Translations under genes and position numbers: made by a program
Notes under the pieces: model-generated
Database searches by the model: none
What the model was told of the DNA's origin: nothing
Seen by the model: the letters and a program-made list of their open reading frames with translations, nothing else
From: Defluviicoccus sp.
GTDB lineage: Bacteria; Pseudomonadota; Alphaproteobacteria; MPNO01
Reading direction: 5' to 3'
Length of the DNA: 64,000 nucleotides
Assembly (NCBI GenBank): GCA_028820505.1
Contig: JAPPIT010000007.1
Span: 22,779-86,778 of the forward strand
Shown here: piece after piece, positions 21,556 to 31,888 of the stretch
How the letters are laid out: each line of letters starts with the position of its first letter
Numbering within the stretch: the first letter of the stretch is position 1

Positions 21556-24366
21556 ATGTTCGGCCGTATCGCGCAAAGTCTGATGGGCAGCGCCAACGAG
21601 CGCCTGATGAAGGGCCTCGCGCGCGAAGCCGAAACGATCAACGCGCTCGAACCGGAAGTCGAGGCCCTTTCCGACGAGGCGCTGAAGGCGCGCACCGGCT
21701 GGCTGCGCGAGCGCCTGTCCGGCGGCGAGGCGCTCGACGATCTCCTCTACGACGCCTTCGCGACCGTGCGCGAGGCGGCCAAGCGCACGCTCGGGCAGCG
21801 CCACTACGACGTCCAGCTCATGGGCGGCATGGTGCTGCACCGCGGCATGATCGCCGAGATGAAGACGGGCGAGGGGAAGACGCTGGTGGCGACGCTTCCC
21901 GTCTACCTCAACGCGCTCGCGGGCGAGGGCGTCCACGTGGTGACGGTCAACGATTACCTCGCCCGGCGCGACTCCGAGTGGATGGGGCAGATCTACGAGT
22001 TTCTGGGGCTTTCCGTCGGCTGCATCGTGCACGGGCTCACCGACGCCGAACGCAAGGCGGCCTACGCCGCCGACGTGACCTACGGGACCAACAACGAGTT
22101 CGGCTTCGACTATCTGCGGGACAACATGAAGTTCCAGATGGACGAGATGGTCCAGCGGCCCTTCCACTACGCGATCGTCGACGAGGTGGACAACATCTTC
22201 ATCGACGAGGCGCGGACCCCGCTGATCATCTCGGGGCCGACCGACGATACGACGGACATGTACCGCCGGATCGACAAGCTGATCCCGAAGCTCGGCCCGG
22301 ATGACTACGAAAAGGACGAGAAGCAGCGCACCGTCGCCCTCACCGAATCGGGCTCCGAGAAGATGGAAGAGCTGCTCGCCGAGGGCGACTTCCTCAAGGG
22401 CGCCGGGTTCTACGACATTTCCAACATCTCGGTGGTGCACCACGTCAACCAGGCGCTGCGGGCGCACTCCCTGTTCGAGCGCGACACCGACTACATCGTC
22501 AAGGACGGCCGCATCGTCATCATCGACGAGTTCACCGGCCGGATGATGGAGGGGCGGCGCTTCTCGGAGGGCCTCCACCAGGCCCTCGAGGCCAAGGAGG
22601 GCGTCGAGGTTCAGGCCGAGAACCAGACGCTCGCCTCGATAACCTTCCAGAACTATTTCCGCCTCTACCCCAAGCTCGCGGGAATGACCGGCACCGCGAT
22701 GACCGAGTCGGCCGAGCTCGCCGAGATCTACGGTATCGAAGTCGCCGAGATCCCGACCAACGAGCTCTGCATCCGGGCCGACGAGGACGACGAGGTCTAT
22801 CGCACGCTCGAGGAGAAGAACAAGGCGATCCTCGACATGATCGCGGACTGCCAGGCGCGCCGGCAGCCGGTGCTGGTGGGCACCGTGTCGATCGAGAAGT
22901 CCGAGCACCTCTCGGGGCTGCTCAAGGAGCGCAAGATCGAGCACAGCGTGCTCAACGCCCGCTATCACGAGCAGGAGGCCTTTATCATCGCCCAGGCGGG
23001 TCAGCCGGGCGCGATCACCATCGCCACCAACATGGCCGGGCGCGGCACCGACATCCAGCTGGGCGGCAACGCCGACATGCGGGTCGTGCAGGAGCTTGCG
23101 GCGCTCAAGTCCGACGCCGAGCGCGAGAAGAACGAGTCCGGGATCCGCACCAGGATTCAGGTCGAGGTCGAGGCCAACCGGAAGATCGTGATCGAGGCCG
23201 GCGGGCTCTGCGTGGTCGGGACCGAGCGCCACGAGGCGCGGCGGATCGACAACCAGCTGCGCGGCCGGTCCGGCCGCCAGGGCGATCCCGGCCAATCGCG
23301 CTTTTTCCTGTCGCTCGAAGACGATTTGATGCGGATCTTCGGTTCGGAGCGGATCGACGGCATGCTGCGGCGCCTCGGTCTCGAGGAGGGCGAGGCCATC
23401 GTCCATCCGTGGATCAACAAGGCGCTGGAAAAGGCGCAGAAGAAGGTCGAGGAACGCAACTTCGAAATCCGCAAGAACCTGCTCCGCTTCGACGACGTGA
23501 TGAACGACCAGCGCAAGGTCATCTACGACCAGCGCAAGGACCTGATGACCGCCACGGACGTGTCCGCGACGATCTCCGACATGCGCCACGAGGCGATCCG
23601 GACCGCCGTCGCGCGCTGCATCCCGGAACGCGCCTATGCCGAGCAGTGGGAGGTGGACACGCTGCACGAGGAAGGGTTGCGCCTCCTCGGCCGCGACCTG
23701 CCGGTCGCCGACTGGGCCAAGGAAGAGGGGATCGCCGACGAGGAGATCGCCGAGCGCTTGATCGCCGAGGGCGACCGGCTGATGGCGGAAAAGGCGGCCA
23801 ACTACACGCCGGCGATCATGCGGCTCGCCGAAAAGAGCATTCTCCTCCAGCTGCTCGACCAGACATGGAAGGAGCATCTGCTGGGGCTCGACCACCTGCG
23901 CCAGGGCATCGGGCTGCGCGCCTATGGGCAGAAGGACCCGCTCAACGAGTACAAGCGCGAGGCGTTCGACCTGTTCAACGGGATGCTGGAGCAACTGCGC
24001 GAGACGACGACGTCGGTGATGTGCCATCTCGACCTCGAGATCCGCGACCCGGACGAGCTGGCGCCTCGCGGCGAACAGGAAGGAATGGTCGAACGCCGCG
24101 ACGATCCGGCCATGGCGGGCGCCCTTGCCGGCGCGGAGCCGGACGCGCTGCACCCGGCCGCGGCGCTCGCGCAGGGCCCGGCGCATCGCGGCGCCGCGCT
24201 GGCCGGCGCGGTCGACGAGGTGCCGCCCGGCTGGACGTTCTACGAACCGCTCGGCCGCCATCTCGACCCGCAAAATCCGGAGACCTGGGGCAAGGTTCCG
24301 CGCAACGCGGCATGCCCCTGCGGGTCGGGCAGGAAATACAAGCACTGCCACGGCCGGGTCGCCTGA
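21556..24366 (+). CDS. secA: SecA, preprotein translocase ATPase (936 aa)
   Basis: Motor ATPase that pushes unfolded preproteins through SecYEG. Walker A is [12 protein letters not shown], the DEAD-type Walker B is [15 protein letters not shown], and the preprotein-binding and scaffold regions follow ([32 protein letters not shown]). The C-terminal zinc tail [14 protein letters not shown], which binds SecB, is intact. Length is typical of alphaproteobacteria. The ATG at 21556 has GAGGAA close by and gives the family start MFGRIAQ; the longer frame begins in untranslated DNA. A promoter is at 21466-21494. Confidence 0.98.
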   Translation: MFGRIAQSLMGSANERLMKGLAREAETINALEPEVEALSDEALKARTGWLRERLSGGEALDDLLYDAFATVREAAKRTLGQRHYDVQLMGGMVLHRGMIAEMKTGEGKTLVATLPVYLNALAGEGVHVVTVNDYLARRDSEWMGQIYEFLGLSVGCIVHGLTDAERKAAYAADVTYGTNNEFGFDYLRDNMKFQMDEMVQRPFHYAIVDEVDNIFIDEARTPLIISGPTDDTTDMYRRIDKLIPKLGPDDYEKDEKQRTVALTESGSEKMEELLAEGDFLKGAGFYDISNISVVHHVNQALRAHSLFERDTDYIVKDGRIVIIDEFTGRMMEGRRFSEGLHQALEAKEGVEVQAENQTLASITFQNYFRLYPKLAGMTGTAMTESAELAEIYGIEVAEIPTNELCIRADEDDEVYRTLEEKNKAILDMIADCQARRQPVLVGTVSIEKSEHLSGLLKERKIEHSVLNARYHEQEAFIIAQAGQPGAITIATNMAGRGTDIQLGGNADMRVVQELAALKSDAEREKNESGIRTRIQVEVEANRKIVIEAGGLCVVGTERHEARRIDNQLRGRSGRQGDPGQSRFFLSLEDDLMRIFGSERIDGMLRRLGLEEGEAIVHPWINKALEKAQKKVEERNFEIRKNLLRFDDVMNDQRKVIYDQRKDLMTATDVSATISDMRHEAIRTAVARCIPERAYAEQWEVDTLHEEGLRLLGRDLPVADWAKEEGIADEEIAERLIAEGDRLMAEKAANYTPAIMRLAEKSILLQLLDQTWKEHLLGLDHLRQGIGLRAYGQKDPLNEYKREAFDLFNGMLEQLRETTTSVMCHLDLEIRDPDELAPRGEQEGMVERRDDPAMAGALAGAEPDALHPAAALAQGPAHRGAALAGAVDEVPPGWTFYEPLGRHLDPQNPETWGKVPRNAACPCGSGRKYKHCHGRVA

Positions 24367-24378
24367 CGCCGGTTCGCC

Positions 24379-25335
24379 TCAAGAGAGCGAGGCCGCCCCC
24401 ATTTCGAGGAATTTCCGGCGCCGGTGATCGAGCAGCGCGTCGGCGTCCATCCCGGCCAGCGCTTCCAGCGCGTCCGCGATCCCGTCGCCGACAAGCGCGA
24501 CGGTGTCCGACGGGGCGCGATGCGCGCCGCCGAGCGGTTCCTCGATGACGGTATCGACGACGCCGAGCTCCCGCAGATCCTCCGCGGTCAGCTTGAGCGC
24601 CTCCGCCGCCTCGCGCGCATGGTCGCCGTCGCGCCAGAGAATCGACGCGCAGCCTTCGGGCGAGATGACCGAGTAGATCGAATGCTGCAGCATCAGGACC
24701 GTGTTGGCCGCCGCGATCGCGATCGCGCCGCCCGAGCCGCCCTCGCCGATCACGACGCTCACCAGAGGCACGCGCAGCGACAGGCAGGTTTCGATCGAGC
24801 GGGCGATGGCCTCGGCCTGACCGCGCTCCTCCGCGCCGATCCCGGGATAGGCGCCGGGAGTGTCGACGAGCGTCACCACCGGCAACCCGAACCGGTCGGC
24901 GAGGCGCATCAGCCGCTGCGCCTTGCGGTAGCCCTCCGGCCGGGCCATGCCGAAATTGTGCTTCATCCGGGACTCGATCTCGGCCCCCTTCTCCTGGCCG
25001 ATGACGACGACCGACCGGCCCCGGAACCGGCCGATCCCGCCGACGATCGCGGCGTCCTCGGCGTAGAGCCGGTCCCCGGCGAGCGTCCGGAACCCGTCGA
25101 ACAGTTCGCGGAGATAGTCCACGCAGTGCGGCCGCGACGGATGTCGCGCGACCTGGACGATCTGCCACGGCGTAAGCTTGCCGTATGTCTGGCGAAGCAG
25201 GCGCTCGATCCGCTGCTGCAGCCGCTGGACCTCGTCCGCGATCTCCAGATCGTTGACGTCGCCCAGATGGCGGAGCTCCTCGATCTTGCCTTCGAGTTCG
25301 GCGATGGGCCGTTCGAAATCGAGGAAGCTCGGCAT
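24379..25335 (-). CDS. accA: AccA, acetyl-CoA carboxylase carboxyltransferase alpha subunit (318 aa)
   Basis: With AccD it transfers CO2 from biotin to acetyl-CoA, the first step of fatty-acid synthesis. Signature blocks are [12 protein letters not shown] at the start, [63 protein letters not shown] and [14 protein letters not shown]. The ATG at 25335 gives the normal start and length; a GTG at 25350, three bases after the xerD stop, would add five residues and may couple translation. Confidence 0.96.
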   Translation of the reverse strand: MPSFLDFERPIAELEGKIEELRHLGDVNDLEIADEVQRLQQRIERLLRQTYGKLTPWQIVQVARHPSRPHCVDYLRELFDGFRTLAGDRLYAEDAAIVGGIGRFRGRSVVVIGQEKGAEIESRMKHNFGMARPEGYRKAQRLMRLADRFGLPVVTLVDTPGAYPGIGAEERGQAEAIARSIETCLSLRVPLVSVVIGEGGSGGAIAIAAANTVLMLQHSIYSVISPEGCASILWRDGDHAREAAEALKLTAEDLRELGVVDTVIEEPLGGAHRAPSDTVALVGDGIADALEALAGMDADALLDHRRRKFLEMGAASLS

Positions 25336-25353
25336 GCCCCGGTCGGTCACCGC

Positions 25354-26271
25354 CTATTCGCCCTTCGCCAGGGGATGGTGGACCTCGACCAGCCGCTTGA
25401 GCCGCTCGTCCACCAGATGGGTATAGATCTCGGTGGTGGCGAGATCGGCGTGGCCCAGCATTCGCTGCACGCTTCTGAGATCGGCATCGTTGGCGAGCAG
25501 ATGAGTCGCGAACGCATGACGAAGTACATGCGGCGATATCCGAGTCGGGTCAAGGCCGCATTCGCCCGCCAACACCTTGAGTTCGCGGGCGAAATGGGCG
25601 CGCGAGAGGTGTCCCTCGCGGGAACGCGAAGGGAAAAGGAATTTCGATCCGCCGCCGCCCGGCACGAATTTCCGACGATGAGGCAGATAGGCCGCGACCG
25701 CGGCGCGGGCCGGTCCGCCGATCGGGATCAGACGTTCCTTGGCCCCCTTGCCGCGGACCGAGATCAGGTTGCGGTCGCCGGCCAGCGCGCCGACCGGCAG
25801 GGAGACCAGCTCGCTGACCCTGAGCCCGCTGGCGTAGAGCAATTCCATCAGGGCGTGCAGCCGGAGCCCCCGGATACCGGAGCGCGCCTTCGCGGCGGCG
25901 AGGAGCCGTGCGACCTCGTCCTCGCTCAGCAGGGACGGGAGAGGGCGGCCGCGCCGCGGCGGGTCGATCCGCGCAAACGGGTCGTCGCCCCGCACGCCCT
26001 CCGCGATCAGGAACCCGAATAGCTGGCGAAGCGCCGCCACGCGCCGCGACACGGTCCGCGTCGAAAGCCCCCGCGCGGCAAGCGAAGCGAGGTAGAGCCG
26101 TATATGCCTGTCCTCCACGTTCGCAAGCGTCGGCCGGTCGGGGAGCGGGGCGAGGAACTGCAGCAAATGCTCCGCGTCGCGGCGATAGGCGGCGACGGTA
26201 TTGCCCGCCGCGCCCCGCTCGGCCGCCATCATCTCCAGAAACGAATCGAGGTGTCGGGCTTCGCCCGCCAT
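25354..26271 (-). CDS. xerD: XerD, site-specific tyrosine recombinase (305 aa)
   Basis: Works with XerC at dif to resolve chromosome dimers. The N-terminal core-binding domain (about 1-95) is followed by the catalytic domain with the tyrosine-recombinase residues: LLYASGLRVSEL (Arg), GKGAKERLIP (Lys), HVLRHAFATHLL (His and Arg), LGHADLATTEIYTH (His, then the nucleophilic Tyr near residue 283). The region after it is RLKRLVEVHHPLA, as in XerD. The gene order xerD-accA is conserved in alphaproteobacteria. Confidence 0.95.
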   Translation of the reverse strand: MAGEARHLDSFLEMMAAERGAAGNTVAAYRRDAEHLLQFLAPLPDRPTLANVEDRHIRLYLASLAARGLSTRTVSRRVAALRQLFGFLIAEGVRGDDPFARIDPPRRGRPLPSLLSEDEVARLLAAAKARSGIRGLRLHALMELLYASGLRVSELVSLPVGALAGDRNLISVRGKGAKERLIPIGGPARAAVAAYLPHRRKFVPGGGGSKFLFPSRSREGHLSRAHFARELKVLAGECGLDPTRISPHVLRHAFATHLLANDADLRSVQRMLGHADLATTEIYTHLVDERLKRLVEVHHPLAKGE

Positions 26272-26276
26272 GCGCG

Positions 26277-28157
26277 TTACAGCCCGTGGGCCACCGCGGT
26301 CTCGAGCGCCAGCGCTCTCGCCTCCGACGCGAGGCCGACCCGCCGCAGGCTTTCGACCGCCTTTCGGATCGCCGCCGGGCCGGGCGGGTCGGCGTTGGAG
26401 CCCGCGAGCCCCAGCAGCACGATCAGGACCGTCTCCCCGACCCGTCCCGCCGCCGAAGCCTCGTCGAGCGCGCGCGCCCATGCGACGTTCGGGGCGGGGA
26501 CACGGGCGGGCAGCCCTTCGGCGAGCAGCTCGCCCCACCGACCCGGACCCGGTTCGACGCCCAGGGCTTCGAGGAGCGTAAGGGCGAGCACCGTGGCCTT
26601 TCGCGCTTTCTCTCCGTCGTCCGCGTAGGTCGCGTCCCGCCACTTCCGCAAGGCCTGCTCGTCCACCGCCCGCGATTCGATATCCGGCTCGGCGAGGAGG
26701 CTGAGCGTCCACAACCGGGCTGCGCCCCGGCTCGTTTGCGGGCCGGTTTCGGTGCCGTTTCCGGTCATCCGGAGCCAGCCGCGCGCTTCCTCCACGTGCC
26801 CCGTCGCCAGCAGGGCGGACACCGCCTCCGGCGCGAACCAGGCGAGCGTGGGATCGGGCGGAATCGATTTCAGGACCGGGGCGCTGGCGCCGGCGAGGAT
26901 ATCCCGGCCGCCCTTTTCCCGGGCCAGACCGAAGGCGCGGCTGAGGATGAGGGCCTTCATCGAAGGACCCTCGGCGGCCGCGGCCTCGCGCAGCAGCAGC
27001 GCGCGGCCGCGGGGTCCCCATCTCCCTTCCGCGGTCGAGACCGGATGCTTGAGCTCGGCCTCCGGCCATTGCACCGCGGCGTAGAGTTCGCCGAGTCCGT
27101 CCGCGCCGATTGCGCCGTAGAGAAAGGCCCGTTCTCCCGCTTCCAGGCGGAGGTCGAGATCGGCGTTCGGGCTCGCGACCACGGTACGCAGGACCGCCGG
27201 CCGGTCGGAGCTCAGGACGTCGGCCGGCAGGGGGATATTGGCGGCCCGCATCATCGCGAGATCGAGACCGGTGGGGTCGGGCAGGCTTTCCACCGCCGCG
27301 GGCTCGCCCCCGTTGAGCGTCTCGATCAGTTCGGAAAACAGCTCGGCGTCAGCTTCGCCGCGTTCGGCAAGGACGTCGACGATCATGTCCGCCCGCGCCC
27401 CGTCGCCCGACAGCAACAGGCAAAACGCAAACGCGCGCTGCCAGTAGGGATCCGCTGAACGGCGGACGAAATCCCGTACCCGCTGGCAGGCGCCCGCATT
27501 GTCGTTCTGCAGGAAGAGCGCCTCGACCGTGCCGCGCGCAAGCGTTTCGCCGGTACGCTCTACCGAGATCTGGTCGGCGAGCCGGCTCGCCGCATCCACC
27601 TCGCCGAGTTCCGCCATCCGGGACACCCGCGAGGTCAGGAGGTCCGGCCCGCTCGACGCGCCTTGCGGCGCTTTCGCCCGGGTCGCAAGCAGCCTGACCG
27701 CCAGTTTGCGGGCCGCGACCGAGCGCGTCCTCGCCGGCAACTGCGAGATCAGCTTCTCGATCAGTCCGCGCTTCGACCCTTGCCAGATCGAGAGTCCCAG
27801 CCCTCCTTCCGCCGGATCGAGCAGCCCCACCGCCGCGGTATCGAGAACGTTGAGCGCGGTGGCCGTCACCCCGCCGCCATCCTGCGTCCGTCCGTCCGCC
27901 GCTGCGGCCCGCGGCGGTTCGGTCTGTTGCGCCTCCTCCGGTCGTGCGGCGCCCGGCGGTGCGCCGCCTGGCGCCACCAGCCGAACCGGCGAATTGCGCG
28001 GATCGGCCGGCGCCGCCTGGGCAAGCACGATGCGCCCATCGTCCGGGGCCGTGCGCTCGCCCGCGGCCCCGGGCGGCGCGCCGAGGGCGATACCCGCCGC
28101 CGCGACCGCGCCCGCGAGGGCGAAGCGCGTCCGGGACCTATCGGGGCAGGCGATCAT
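26277..28157 (-). CDS. Exported repeat-rich protein of unknown function (626 aa)
   Basis: A signal peptide (MIACPDRSRTRFALAGAVAAAGIALG) is followed by a proline/alanine-rich linker to about residue 90, where LNVLDTAAVGLLDPAEGGLG begins the conserved body. The remainder is alpha-helical, with TPR-like leucine, alanine and arginine spacing, and no catalytic motif. This is the conserved alphaproteobacterial protein found between aroK and xerD, probably periplasmic or outer-envelope attached. The ATG at 28157 overlaps the end of a 46-residue membrane peptide by 20 bases, so the two are likely co-translated. Confidence 0.75.
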   Translation of the reverse strand: MIACPDRSRTRFALAGAVAAAGIALGAPPGAAGERTAPDDGRIVLAQAAPADPRNSPVRLVAPGGAPPGAARPEEAQQTEPPRAAAADGRTQDGGGVTATALNVLDTAAVGLLDPAEGGLGLSIWQGSKRGLIEKLISQLPARTRSVAARKLAVRLLATRAKAPQGASSGPDLLTSRVSRMAELGEVDAASRLADQISVERTGETLARGTVEALFLQNDNAGACQRVRDFVRRSADPYWQRAFAFCLLLSGDGARADMIVDVLAERGEADAELFSELIETLNGGEPAAVESLPDPTGLDLAMMRAANIPLPADVLSSDRPAVLRTVVASPNADLDLRLEAGERAFLYGAIGADGLGELYAAVQWPEAELKHPVSTAEGRWGPRGRALLLREAAAAEGPSMKALILSRAFGLAREKGGRDILAGASAPVLKSIPPDPTLAWFAPEAVSALLATGHVEEARGWLRMTGNGTETGPQTSRGAARLWTLSLLAEPDIESRAVDEQALRKWRDATYADDGEKARKATVLALTLLEALGVEPGPGRWGELLAEGLPARVPAPNVAWARALDEASAAGRVGETVLIVLLGLAGSNADPPGPAAIRKAVESLRRVGLASEARALALETAVAHGL

Positions 28158-28278
28158 CCGGGATGACCTTCTCGACTTTTGCCAAGGGCGGAGGAATATC
28201 GGATACAGCGACGAATATCGCGCCCGCGGCAAGCACCACCAAGATGCAGACGAGCAGAACGCGGGACAACCTGGACAT
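28138..28278 (-). CDS. 46-aa single-span membrane peptide
   Basis: The frame starts MSRLSRVLLVCILVVLAAGA, one membrane helix, then continues S-DIPPPLAKVEKVIPDDRLPR and stops. The tail DIPPP-KVEKVIPDD-- is a recurrent feature of short alphaproteobacterial proteins encoded before the large exported protein, so this is taken as a real gene although it is tiny and in a different frame from the longer overlapping readings. It overlaps the downstream start by 20 bases. Likely an inner-membrane partner; function unknown. Confidence 0.75.
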   Translation of the reverse strand: MSRLSRVLLVCILVVLAAGAIFVAVSDIPPPLAKVEKVIPDDRLPR

Positions 28279-28334
28279 CGGACGAATCGAACCTCGAAGA
28301 AAGCCGGACGGAAACCGCTACCTGCCGGATGTCG

Positions 28335-28363
28335 GCGACAATGACCGCGATCCATACTATAAT
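28335..28363 (+). promoter_or_regulatory. aroK promoter
   Basis: GCGACA (28335-28340), 17 bases and a perfect TATAAT (28358-28363), about 95 bases before the aroK start, in the divergent region between aroK and the small membrane-protein gene. Confidence 0.55.
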
Positions 28364-28459
28364 TTCGTCGGTAATGGATGACTGTGGCAAATTTACGGCG
28401 GGCTGTCGTGCCACCGCGAAAATTCGCTGCCTCCCCCAATTCGTCGAAGGACGGTCGTC

Positions 28460-29026
28460 GTGACCGAGCGCGAAACCCCGGAGATTCCATGCTCGATCGT
28501 CCTTGTCGGGCTGATGGGGGCCGGAAAGACCTGCATCGGTCGCGAGCTGGCGGGACGCTACCGGCTCCCTTTCGCCGACGCGGACGATGAGATCGAGGCC
28601 GCGGCCGGCTGCTCCATCGAGGACATTTTCGCGCTCTACGGGGAGCGGGAATTCCGCAGCGGCGAGCGCCGGGTGATCGCGCGGCTTCTCGACCGGCCGA
28701 GGCAGGTGCTGGCGACCGGCGGGGGCGCGTTCATGGACCCCGACACCCGGGCCGAGATTCGCGCCAAGGCGATTTCGGTCTGGCTGCGGGCCGACCTCGA
28801 CCTCCTTCTGCGCCGGGTGGCCCGGCGGAACGACCGTCCCCTGTTGAAGGCGGAGGATCCGCGCAAGGTTCTTACGCGCCTGATCGAGGAACGCTATCCC
28901 GTGTACGCGGAGGCCGATCTGGTGGTCGATACGACGGACGAAAAGCCGCGGGCGACCGCCGCACGCGTGGCCCGGGCGTTAGAGGAATTCCTCGCAGAGG
29001 AGCGGACGGCGCAGCCGGCGATATGA
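28460..29026 (+). CDS. aroK: AroK, shikimate kinase (188 aa)
   Basis: Phosphorylates shikimate at the 3-position in aromatic amino-acid synthesis. The P-loop GLMGAGKTCIGREL starts near residue 16, DADDEIE binds shikimate and magnesium, FR-GERR (here FRSGERRVI) and ATGGGAF are the substrate-binding motifs, and RNDRPLL is the lid. It starts with GTG at 28460, AAGGA upstream. The stop overlaps aroB as ATGA, the classic aroKB arrangement. Confidence 0.96.
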   Translation: MTERETPEIPCSIVLVGLMGAGKTCIGRELAGRYRLPFADADDEIEAAAGCSIEDIFALYGEREFRSGERRVIARLLDRPRQVLATGGGAFMDPDTRAEIRAKAISVWLRADLDLLLRRVARRNDRPLLKAEDPRKVLTRLIEERYPVYAEADLVVDTTDEKPRATAARVARALEEFLAEERTAQPAI

Positions 29027-30132
29027 GCGAGACCCTTCGAGTCGATCTCGGCGATCGCTCCTATGACATCCTGATCGACGACGGGCTGATCGATGCCGCC
29101 GGCAAGCATCTGGCGCCGCTTGCAGGGACGGCGCCGCTGCTCGTCGTCACCGACGAAACCGTGGCCGGGCTCCATCTGGGGCGCCTGGAGTCCTCGCTTG
29201 TCGCCGAGGGCCTGTCCTGTCGCCGCTTCGTGCTTCCGCCCGGCGAGGGCACCAAGAACTTCGCCGAACTGCAGCGCCTGGTGGAAGCCATCCTCGAAAC
29301 CGGGCCGGAACGGTCGTCCGTCCTGGTCGCCCTCGGGGGCGGCGTGGTGGGCGATATCGCGGGGGTGGCAGCAAGCCTGATCCTGCGCGGCATCGGGTTC
29401 GTCCAGATCCCGACCACCCTCCTTGCCCAGGTGGACAGCGCCGTCGGCGGCAAGACCGCGATAAACGCTCCCCACGGCAAGAACCTCATCGGCGCCTTCT
29501 ACCAGCCGCGCCTCGTGCTGTCCGATACGGGGACGCTCGACACCTTGCCGGGCCGCGAACGCCGCGCCGGGTATGCCGAGATCGTCAAGTACGGGTTGAT
29601 CGGCGATCCCGCGTTCTTCGAGTGGCTGGAGGAGAACGGTCGTTCGGTGATCGACGGCGACGGCGACGCGCGGAAATACGCGGTGCGAAAGAGTTGCGCC
29701 GCCAAGGCCGCCATCGTCTCGGGCGACGAGACCGAGCGGGGCGCCCGCGCCCTGCTCAATCTCGGCCACACCTTCGCCCACGCCCTGGAAGCGCGGGCGC
29801 GCTATGACGGCGCGCTGCTCCACGGCGAGGCGGTCGCCGTGGGCCTGGTCCTCGCCTTCGCGTTGTCGGCCGAGCTGGGCCTGTGCCCGAACGACGACGC
29901 GGCCCGCGTCCGGCGCCATCTGGAGGCGGTCGGTTTGCCTGTCACGGTCGCCGATCTCGGAATAGACGCGGGCGGGGTCGACGATCTCGTCTCGGCCATG
30001 AGGCGCGACAAGAAGGTGCGCGACGGCCGGCTCACCTTCATCCTCGCCCGCGGCATCGGCGGGGCCTTCATCACATCCGACGTCGAGCCGTCCTCCCTCG
30101 ACCGGTTGCTCGCCGGAGCGCTCGCCGAATGA
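29023..30132 (+). CDS. aroB: AroB, 3-dehydroquinate synthase (369 aa)
   Basis: NAD- and zinc-dependent cyclisation of DAHP to 3-dehydroquinate. GGG-VGDIAGVAAS binds NAD, P-TLLAQVDS-VGGKT-IN lines the active site, and the zinc ligands are seen in RAGYAEI-KYGLI, LNLGHTFAHA and LHGEAVAVG. Length is standard. It overlaps aroK at the start and the CorC-type gene at the end by 4 bases each, so all three are coupled. Confidence 0.96.
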   Translation: MSETLRVDLGDRSYDILIDDGLIDAAGKHLAPLAGTAPLLVVTDETVAGLHLGRLESSLVAEGLSCRRFVLPPGEGTKNFAELQRLVEAILETGPERSSVLVALGGGVVGDIAGVAASLILRGIGFVQIPTTLLAQVDSAVGGKTAINAPHGKNLIGAFYQPRLVLSDTGTLDTLPGRERRAGYAEIVKYGLIGDPAFFEWLEENGRSVIDGDGDARKYAVRKSCAAKAAIVSGDETERGARALLNLGHTFAHALEARARYDGALLHGEAVAVGLVLAFALSAELGLCPNDDAARVRRHLEAVGLPVTVADLGIDAGGVDDLVSAMRRDKKVRDGRLTFILARGIGGAFITSDVEPSSLDRLLAGALAE

Positions 30133-31439
30133 CCATCGCGCTGGTCGCGACGCTTGCGGGCATCGCCATCCTCATCCTGCTCTCGGCCTTCTTCTCGGGC
30201 TCCGAGACGGCGTTGACCGCCGCGTCCCATCCCCGCATGCATCAGCTCGAACGCAAGGGGGACCGGCGCGCCGGAATCGTGAATCGGCTGCGCCAGCGCA
30301 AGGAGCGGATGATCGGCGCCATCCTGCTGGGCAACAACCTGGTCAACATTCTCGCCTCCGCGCTGGCCACCAGCGTCCTGATCTCCGCCGTCGGCGAGGC
30401 GGGGGTGGTCTACGCGACGATCGCGATGACCCTGCTGGTCCTCATTTTCGGCGAAATCCTTCCCAAGACCTACGCGTTCCACAATCCCGACCGCGTGGCG
30501 CTCCTGTTCGCGCCGGTCTTTCGCGTGATCGTCGCGCTGCTCGGGCCGATCACCGACGGGTTCCAGATTGTGATCCGCGGCATACTCGGCGCCTTCAAGG
30601 TCTATTCGCGGGAGGGCGAGGAGCGCGCCCGGGCGCTGGAGGAGCTCCGCGGCGCGATCGAGCTTCATCCCGGCAGCGGGAGTTCCGCCGACCAGGAACG
30701 GGCGATGCTGCGCAGCATCCTCGATCTCAACGACGTCGAGGTCGAGATGGTCATGCGGCACCGCAAGGACGTGGTCGCGCTCGATGCCGACCTGCCGTCA
30801 TCGGAAATCGTCGACCAGGCGCTGGGCAGTCCGCACACCCGGATCCCGCTGTGGCGCGGGAACCCGGACAACATCGTCGGCGTACTCCATGCCCGGGAAC
30901 TCGCGCGCGCGGTCCGCGCGCACGCGGGCGATCTCGATACGCTCGAAATCGACCGCATCACCGCGGCCCCCTGGTTCGTGCCCGAAACCACGACGCTGCA
31001 CGATCAGCTGCAGGCCTTCCGGCGCCGTCACGAGCATTTCGCGCTGGTCGTCGACGAGTACGGGTCGCTGATGGGCATCATCACGCTCGAGGACATCATC
31101 GAGGAGATCGTCGGCGACATTTCCGACGAGCACGATATCGTCCCCATCGGGGTCCGGCGCCAGCGCGACGGTTCGTATCTGATCGACGGCGACGTGACGA
31201 TCCGGGATCTCAACCGGCGCTTCGACTGGGAGCTGCCCGACCAGGACGCCGCGACCATCGCGGGTCTGGTCATTCACGAGGCCAGGATCATTCCCGAGAT
31301 CGGCCGGATCTTCGTCTTTCACGGTTTCCGTTTCGAGGTCGTGGGCCGCGAGCGGAACCAGTTGACCCGAATCCGCGTCTCGTCCGCCGAAGCAGTGCCG
31401 CAGGAGCCACCGAAGCAAAGCGCCGGTCAGGCGGGTTAG
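30129..31439 (+). CDS. CNNM/CorC-HlyC family transporter protein (436 aa)
   Basis: A DUF21 membrane domain at the N-terminus (about 1-190; AFFSGSETALTAAS and GNNLVNILASALATS) with four hydrophobic segments is followed by paired CBS domains (HTRIPLWRGNPDNIVGVLH, FALVVDEYGSLMGIITLEDIIEEIVGDI) and a C-terminal CorC_HlyC domain. Members export or regulate magnesium and cobalt. Start overlap with aroB is ATGA. The acidic DEYG-LMGI-TLEDI block is well preserved, so the nucleotide-sensing part is likely functional. Confidence 0.9.
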   Translation: MTIALVATLAGIAILILLSAFFSGSETALTAASHPRMHQLERKGDRRAGIVNRLRQRKERMIGAILLGNNLVNILASALATSVLISAVGEAGVVYATIAMTLLVLIFGEILPKTYAFHNPDRVALLFAPVFRVIVALLGPITDGFQIVIRGILGAFKVYSREGEERARALEELRGAIELHPGSGSSADQERAMLRSILDLNDVEVEMVMRHRKDVVALDADLPSSEIVDQALGSPHTRIPLWRGNPDNIVGVLHARELARAVRAHAGDLDTLEIDRITAAPWFVPETTTLHDQLQAFRRRHEHFALVVDEYGSLMGIITLEDIIEEIVGDISDEHDIVPIGVRRQRDGSYLIDGDVTIRDLNRRFDWELPDQDAATIAGLVIHEARIIPEIGRIFVFHGFRFEVVGRERNQLTRIRVSSAEAVPQEPPKQSAGQAG

Positions 31440-31446
31440 CGCCGCC

Positions 31447-31875
31447 ATGAGATTGTGGAGCCTTCATCCCCAATACCTCGATTCGCGCGGTCTCGTGGCG
31501 TTGTGGCGGGAGGCCCTGCTCGCCCAGGCGGTGCTGCTCGGCCGGACGAAGGGCTACCGGCACCATCCGCAATTGAGCCGGTTCCGGGACCGGAACGACC
31601 CGCCGGCGTCGATCGCCGCCTATCTGACGGCCGTTTACCAGGAGGCGATAGTGCGGAGATACAATTTCGACGCGGGCAGGATCGTGTCTTCCGGCCCGGC
31701 CGGGCGGATCGACGTATCCGCCGGCCAGATCGCCTTCGAATGGGCGCATCTGATGAAGAAGCTCGCCCACCGCGCGCCCGTACTACGCCAGCGCTGGGGC
31801 TCGGTAAAGACGCCCAGCCCGCATCCTTTGTTCCGGGTCGTCGAGGGTAAGGTCGCGGCCTGGGAACGGCCGTGA
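31447..31875 (+). CDS. Pyrimidine-dimer DNA glycosylase family protein (142 aa)
   Basis: MRLWSLHPQYLDSRGLVALWREALLAQ opens the protein and matches a bacterial family assigned to pyrimidine-dimer DNA glycosylase/endonuclease V. GYRHHPQL-RF and AYLTAVYQEA-RRYNFD follow at expected positions. The T4 enzyme cuts at UV-induced cyclobutane dimers. Family membership is reasonably sure from these blocks; whether this member has the activity is not established. It lies 7 bases after the CorC-type gene on the same strand. Confidence 0.72.
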   Translation: MRLWSLHPQYLDSRGLVALWREALLAQAVLLGRTKGYRHHPQLSRFRDRNDPPASIAAYLTAVYQEAIVRRYNFDAGRIVSSGPAGRIDVSAGQIAFEWAHLMKKLAHRAPVLRQRWGSVKTPSPHPLFRVVEGKVAAWERP

Positions 31876-31888
31876 CCGGGGCGCCTCG

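Noticed and set aside
21418..24351. 977-aa minus-strand frame
   Set aside because: Antisense of secA, open only because third codon positions are mostly G or C; no domain is visible.
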